Origin: Thiotrichaceae bacterium
GTDB taxonomy: Bacteria > Pseudomonadota > Gammaproteobacteria > Thiotrichales > Thiotrichaceae
Assembly: GCA_024762625.1 (NCBI GenBank)
Contig: JANTHA010000039.1
Location: 1 to 11,834, forward strand
Direction of reading: 5' to 3'
Length of the DNA: 11,834 nucleotides
The notes below the pieces were generated by a model. The model was not told the DNA's origin, did not search any database, and saw nothing but the letters and a program-made list of their open reading frames with translations. Within the stretch, counting starts at the first letter, position 1, and each line of letters starts with the position of its first letter. The translations under genes and the position numbers were made by a program. Shown in pieces: positions 7,812 to 11,834 of the stretch.

Positions 7812-8047
7812 GGGATTCAGCTAACACCAGCCGCCGTTTTATTGATTGTGTTAAAGTAACTATTTAGCGTGTTTAGATTTTGGTTCAGTTTAGAAGTAGC
7901 TTTAGCGATTCTTATTTGCTCCAGCATCAAGGCATTTTCGCACGGAAAATGTGAGCATATATGAAAATATGTGACCATTTGAGTACGAAAATAACGCCGC
8001 ATTTGTAGCTTACGCGGGACAAAAGATGAATACGCTGAGTAGTTACA
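7812..8047 (-). other. Long untranslated leader with hairpins before the polysaccharide genes
   Basis: If transcription starts just after the -10 box at 8054-8059, the mRNA carries about 235 bases before the first confident start codon. The region includes a perfect 7-bp hairpin, CATTTTC (7933-7939) with GAAAATG (7945-7951) around a 5-base loop, and next to it a weaker one, CATAT/ATATG at about 7956-7971. A 61-codon reading frame (7817-8002) spans part of it but lacks a ribosome binding site and family features. It may hold a leader RNA element; no known riboswitch was recognised. Confidence 0.4.
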
Positions 8048-8053
8048 TTTTTT

Positions 8054-8086
8054 ATTATACGGGTACAGCGCCTACTATTGTACAAT
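8054..8086 (-). promoter_or_regulatory. Candidate promoter and palindromic operator for the polysaccharide genes
   Basis: Read on the minus strand, a perfect -10 hexamer TATAAT lies at 8054-8059. At the usual 17-bp distance the -35 region is poor (TACAAT), as in activator-dependent promoters. The perfect 10-bp palindrome ATTGTACAAT (8077-8086) covers that -35 position and would suit a dimeric regulator. It begins just 2 bp past the stop codon of the EAL-like gene, so the three glycan genes probably have their own promoter. Confidence 0.5.
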
Positions 8087-8088
8087 TT

Positions 8089-9903
8089 TTAATCAGACAT
8101 TGATGTTTTTTCCTGACAAAAGGAGGCGCCTGCGAATAAAAACAGCTTTTTCATTGACTGACTGTACCCACACGGAGCGATAACCTTGATTCCCCTTGAT
8201 TCCAGTTTGCGAATTAAACGGCTCAAGGCTATTTCGCGTTTTTCATTTCCTTCTATTTGTTGTATCCAGGGAAGGTAGAAGCGCACTGCCTGCGGCTTGG
8301 CGTGTTTTAACAACATCAGAGATTCTGGCGTGATAAAAAAATCATCCAATACAAACTGGCATCCATAGGGTGTTAAGCGTTTAATAAATGTTACACAATC
8401 TCTCTGCCCTGATTCATCCAGTCTTGAAGGCAACAGAAATAGTATCATGGATGATTTAATACCTGTTTTCTTTAATCCCTGTTGCAACCAGATGACCTGC
8501 TTTTTATAACGAATCGAGGCTTCACTCAAACGCACCAACAGTTTTATATTCTGTAGTTTCTTCTTGGCAAGAATCTGGAATAAACGGGTCATTTTGACCT
8601 TGTCCCAGAACAATGAACGCAAAGTATTTAATTCCTGATGGGATGTTTTGCTCAACAAGTCATCAACCGCCCGGCGCTGTGCAAAAGGCACATGCAGTGA
8701 AACAATATAATAGTCATCAAGACCACCGAAGTCTTTATTGGTAGGTTTTTCCAACGCGAAATGATTCAGGTCGAGTAATTTCCTGGTGAAAAGCCGGGCT
8801 TCCTTGCGTTTGATGATTTCCTTAAGAATTAATGCAGGACTGATTTCTTCTTGCTGTGAGTTGCTTACAGGATCAGCATCTACTTTTTTGTCTTGCATAA
8901 TAGAATACCTTTGTTCTTGCAGCTGTGAATGCTTTGTTGAATTAGCAGAAACGGTTTTAGATTCTTTTTGATTCCAGATTTTTTCTATTTCAGATTTTTC
9001 TTCAGGCATCTCGCTCAGAGGACGAACCCACAGCTGCAAACAACGTTTGCCGCGATAAACAGCCGGAATTAAACGAATATTGCTCTTGATAATCTTACCG
9101 TCATTATTTTTCATTCTTATGATTAATGACTGATTCTGATTGGGATGAATTAATTGACTACGCATAAAGTTATCAAAAACATCATGTTCTTCATCATTAA
9201 TCAGATCTTTGACTGCTTTTGTGCGTAGAGTATGAACTGTGTCAATGCCAAATAATTCCAGATAGGGCCTGTTTGCGTATAAATGCAAATCGCGACAAAT
9301 AAAGGCAATAGGCGCCTTGCTCGAGTCAACCAGCCATTGACAGCGTTTTTCAGAAATGCCCAATAAACGCTTACAACGCCTGAAATCGTATTTAAGCAGA
9401 GCCATTTGCATCAGAAACTGTAAACGCAAACGGGTTTCGTTGTTTGCTACATGATCATTATGATCATTTTCAAATGCATTCTGATCTGGTGAAAAACGCA
9501 AATAACTGATTTGTACATCATTTACACTAATGACACTACTGACACTGCTGCTAAAACCACGAGTACGGTTGAGATGGGATTGGCCGCGCTCTGAATCTAC
9601 AGGCTCATCATCAAGAACGACAATAATTGCTTCGGAGGCGTATTGCCAGATCAGGTCTGCGATAATCTGTAATGAATCAACAGACTGTGAGTCGGGGCGC
9701 TGGCGTTGTGAAAAAAGAGACTGAGGGACAAAGACCAGACTTGCGCCCTGAAGTTTTTTCAGAGCGGATTTAATGGATTGCCCTGTGGCATTGATTTCCT
9801 TAAAATCCAGATGCACATCCAGATGACGCAGCATATTCGTCAGACCTGGATAATCCCTGAAGGATTTGCCCACCATTAAACTATGTAACTCTGCTTTTCT
9901 CAT
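8089..9903 (-). CDS. PAS protein with degenerate EAL domain (FimX-like, probably catalytically inactive)
   Basis: A 604-residue cytoplasmic signalling protein with no convincing membrane segment after the chosen start. In order it has an N-terminal alpha/beta region resembling a degenerate receiver domain (about 1-140), a PAS domain (about 185-297, including QWLVDSSKAPIAFI and LYANRPYLELFGI), a polar Gln/Ser/Lys linker (to about 355) and an EAL-like domain to the end. In the last, the fold pattern is kept (LLVRLSEASI, WLQQGLKKTGI, GCQFVLDDFFITPESLMLLKHAKPQAVRF, LESRGIKVIAP) but the signature EAL/EVL, the metal-binding Asn of NLS (here RLS), the E-x-x-E residues and the DFG-T-G loop are lost; only the DD pair remains. 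Phosphodiesterase activity is therefore unlikely and a c-di-GMP receptor or scaffold role, as known for FimX, is inferred. No GGDEF domain is present. Another ATG at 9939 would add 12 mostly hydrophobic residues; neither start has a clear Shine-Dalgarno. Confidence 0.8.
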   Translation of the reverse strand: MRKAELHSLMVGKSFRDYPGLTNMLRHLDVHLDFKEINATGQSIKSALKKLQGASLVFVPQSLFSQRQRPDSQSVDSLQIIADLIWQYASEAIIVVLDDEPVDSERGQSHLNRTRGFSSSVSSVISVNDVQISYLRFSPDQNAFENDHNDHVANNETRLRLQFLMQMALLKYDFRRCKRLLGISEKRCQWLVDSSKAPIAFICRDLHLYANRPYLELFGIDTVHTLRTKAVKDLINDEEHDVFDNFMRSQLIHPNQNQSLIIRMKNNDGKIIKSNIRLIPAVYRGKRCLQLWVRPLSEMPEEKSEIEKIWNQKESKTVSANSTKHSQLQEQRYSIMQDKKVDADPVSNSQQEEISPALILKEIIKRKEARLFTRKLLDLNHFALEKPTNKDFGGLDDYYIVSLHVPFAQRRAVDDLLSKTSHQELNTLRSLFWDKVKMTRLFQILAKKKLQNIKLLVRLSEASIRYKKQVIWLQQGLKKTGIKSSMILFLLPSRLDESGQRDCVTFIKRLTPYGCQFVLDDFFITPESLMLLKHAKPQAVRFYLPWIQQIEGNEKREIALSRLIRKLESRGIKVIAPCGYSQSMKKLFLFAGASFCQEKTSMSD

Positions 9904-10011
9904 AAAGACGACTTTACTGAAAAGTATCAGAAAAACCATCCGTAAACCCGACTACTGTATGAGGATAGTGGATATATGGAGAAAAAACAGGTTTTTAGCG
10001 GTTAGAACAGT

Positions 10012-10041
10012 AAAAAAGCGCCTGCGTATAACAGGCGCTTT
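10012..10041 (-). terminator. Rho-independent terminator after the PilZ gene
   Basis: A perfect 10-bp stem, AAAGCGCCTG (10015-10024) with CAGGCGCTTT (10032-10041), encloses a 7-base loop. On the minus strand it is followed by a run of T residues (10017-10012). It sits about 75 bases after the PilZ stop codon and before the PAS/EAL gene, so the two signalling genes are separate transcription units. The plus-strand side also has a T-rich tail, so it could work in both directions. Confidence 0.92.
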
Positions 10042-10116
10042 GTTTTATTTTGGAGTTTCCTATTCTGATTAAGCCAGTTTGAAACAATCAGTGCTTAATG
10101 AGAATTTGCTTCAGGC

Positions 10117-11787
10117 TTATAAAAACTCCCAGACATCTTCAAAGACTTCAATCTCGTCTTTGGGTTTTTCTGTGGATTCGACGATTTCAAAGTCACAATA
10201 GGCGAATGAACCCAGGGTATCGTCAATCGTCGTGATTTTTATGACTTCTTGCCGCGAAGCCAGACTGATGGTTACAACATCATCCGTTCGGAAAATATAA
10301 GCGGGAAAAACGATATTGGCGTGATCCCTGGCTCCATCAATTTCAGGAAGATACAAACCCTCTATTGGAAAGGTCTGGGTCATTTCACGGCTTGTAACTT
10401 GTTCGGCAAGCACCGTCATCCCCTTTGACGACAGAATTTCAAGCCCCATGCAGAGTCCTTTTGCAGTGACATAATCCATCCAGCGTATCACCGCAATTTG
10501 CCAATCGTCATGACTATCCTTGGGATCCTTGATCGCCACCATTTCACCCACTCTGGCGTTGCTGGACTCATTGGATATCTGCCGTAAACCATAACCACCG
10601 TTACTGCTATTTTCAATATGCCACACATGTAACTTAACATCTTTGTCTTCATCCAGCGAGTCTATATCGACCTCGGACCAGGGACTTTCGATTTCTTCGG
10701 TAGCGCTTAATTCAGTATAAATATTATCGTCTTCAACATCTTCATTGATCTGATCAACAAATGAATCCGTTTCATTGCCGCGCAGCATCTCAATCACGTC
10801 ATTCATGCGAATAATCAAGGTAGCTTTCTCATCCCTCGGGAAACGCTTGAAGCGACGATTTCTGATAGTGGTTAATCCATAAACCAGGCGTTTTGCCAGG
10901 CTATGCGTCATCATGGGTAGTTTTTTATGAAGTCCCAGATCAGTATCTTCACTTAAACTGACAAACTCATCCAGTGCATGAATCGCGGGCGTCAAGTCAA
11001 AAAGACGGCTGGTAGGCGAATTCACCATGTCGCCTACCGGCATTAACGCAGCCGGTTCATCGGTATTTAACAGAGCAATATGCGCATACTTGCTATTCAC
11101 CCGGCTGGCGTCAGTCAAAATGTCAATCTTATTGATAAATAATTTAAAAAATTCAATGACGCGCTTGACTTCGCCCTGATGTAAACCATTTGGACCTGAC
11201 AAAGCAATCATATTAACCAGCTTGTAATATTCTTCGATGGTCATATTTTCAGACGCATCGCCGCCAGCGTCGCCATTGTCAGGAATTTCCTTGTGCTGCA
11301 GATCATTTTCGCAGGCAATCAGATACAGATGATGAATATCATGCCAGATATTTTTTTGCTGTTTGACGTAAACCTCATAGCCATTCATCAATACCAGGCT
11401 CATGTACTTCATGGCGCGACCTATGGCCAGCAATACTTTTTTCTTTGAAAGGCTGCCTTTCGTCAGCATTTCCAGCGCAGCCAACTGATAGGAGCCCGAT
11501 AGCTCCATTAATATCGACTGCTTTAAATCAAATATTTTTTGACTTCTTTCAGGTAACGGGAAAGACCGGTTCTGGAAATGACGCCCGAGATTATCCAGCG
11601 ACATTTTTACATACGGCAACAGAATCTCAGTTACTTCGATACGCGTTTTTGGAGCTAACAGCTCCTTGTTAAGTCCTACCAGGCCAATATAAAGCTGTCG
11701 GGTCGTCTCCCCTATATCGGTTAATGGTAAACTGTTTACCCATTTATTGGCCTTGGCCGCGGTGCGCAAATGGATTTGAGCTGACAT
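10117..11787 (-). CDS. PilZ-type c-di-GMP effector with long N-terminal helical region
   Basis: At least 556 residues. The first 300 or so form a mostly helical region of no recognised family, apparently soluble. A PilZ-like part follows: an arginine cluster RNRRFKRFPR (309-318) that contains the R-x-x-x-R spacing (R311/R315), and NSSNGG (393-398), which fits the second PilZ motif N-x-S-x-x-G, followed by GYGLRQIS, a VGEMVAIK strand, WQIAVIRWMDY and CMGLEIL. These motifs normally sit some 25-35 residues apart; here about 80 residues separate them, with an acidic insertion (about 338-385). A further beta-rich region (about 470-537) ends in an acidic tail. Binding c-di-GMP is inferred, and the nearby degenerate EAL protein supports it. 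The ATG at 11787 has no good Shine-Dalgarno and the frame is open upstream to the window edge, so the protein may be longer. A terminator follows the gene. Confidence 0.75.
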   Translation of the reverse strand: MSAQIHLRTAAKANKWVNSLPLTDIGETTRQLYIGLVGLNKELLAPKTRIEVTEILLPYVKMSLDNLGRHFQNRSFPLPERSQKIFDLKQSILMELSGSYQLAALEMLTKGSLSKKKVLLAIGRAMKYMSLVLMNGYEVYVKQQKNIWHDIHHLYLIACENDLQHKEIPDNGDAGGDASENMTIEEYYKLVNMIALSGPNGLHQGEVKRVIEFFKLFINKIDILTDASRVNSKYAHIALLNTDEPAALMPVGDMVNSPTSRLFDLTPAIHALDEFVSLSEDTDLGLHKKLPMMTHSLAKRLVYGLTTIRNRRFKRFPRDEKATLIIRMNDVIEMLRGNETDSFVDQINEDVEDDNIYTELSATEEIESPWSEVDIDSLDEDKDVKLHVWHIENSSNGGYGLRQISNESSNARVGEMVAIKDPKDSHDDWQIAVIRWMDYVTAKGLCMGLEILSSKGMTVLAEQVTSREMTQTFPIEGLYLPEIDGARDHANIVFPAYIFRTDDVVTISLASRQEVIKITTIDDTLGSFAYCDFEIVESTEKPKDEIEVFEDVWEFL

Positions 11788-11834
11788 TTCCGCAGCGGCT
11801 TTATTGTTGTTGTTGTCTATGTTGTTGTTTTTGT
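11788..11834 (-). other. ACA/AAC-rich sequence upstream of the PilZ gene
   Basis: This stretch is rich in AAC triplets on the minus strand. In frame with the PilZ gene it reads KNNNIDNNNNKAAAE without a stop to the edge, so it may be an Asn-rich N-terminal extension whose start lies outside the window. In another frame it reads QKQQHRQQQQ and ends with TAA at 11801-11803, which would be the tail of a different upstream gene. The sequence alone does not decide between them. Confidence 0.4.

Noticed and set aside
7817..8002. 61-codon minus-strand frame just upstream of the fusion gene
   Set aside because: No Shine-Dalgarno, no family resemblance and an unusual composition; it fits an untranslated leader better. 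A small leader peptide cannot be fully excluded.

Overview
The window looks like a stretch of a gammaproteobacterial chromosome. The inference rests on a RarA that follows the E. coli protein closely, on c-di-GMP signalling proteins of PAS/EAL and PilZ type, and on moderate base composition; the genus cannot be fixed from this sequence. All seven confident protein genes lie on the minus strand, so transcription runs from high to low coordinates. No rRNA, tRNA, CRISPR array, transposase or phage gene was seen.

Right part (about 8,089-11,834): two signalling genes. A PilZ-type protein (10,117-11,787) has a recognisable arginine motif and an N-x-S-x-x-G motif separated by an unusually long acidic stretch. 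Its true N-terminus may lie beyond the window, because its frame stays open to the edge. It is followed by a clear intrinsic terminator (10,012-10,041) and then by a separate gene (8,089-9,903) for a PAS protein whose C-terminal EAL-like domain has lost nearly all catalytic residues. The pair is best read as c-di-GMP sensing and output rather than synthesis or breakdown.

Middle part (3,696-8,086): a three-gene polysaccharide cluster with tight translational coupling. A long upstream region carries a consensus -10 box, a perfect 10-bp palindrome and hairpins. The genes are a two-domain protein (formyltransferase-like N-terminus plus a GINT1-like beta-propeller), a FemAB/CelD-type GNAT acyltransferase that overlaps it by 4 bp, and a GT4-type glycosyltransferase that overlaps the acyltransferase by 8 bp. 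Together they probably build and decorate a surface glycan. Their position beside the c-di-GMP genes suggests, but does not prove, that the signal controls glycan production or a related surface behaviour.

Left part (1-3,524): a membrane-anchored DUF302 protein with a strong ribosome binding site and a palindrome-rich upstream region, then rarA (replication-fork AAA+ ATPase, GTG start, with a repeat-encoded Gln/Ala/Asn tail), then a DUF3754/TMEM143-like membrane protein (GTG start, 7 bp after rarA). The leftmost 188 bases are non-coding on the minus strand and hold a plus-strand terminator candidate, so a convergent plus-strand gene probably ends at or just before the left edge.
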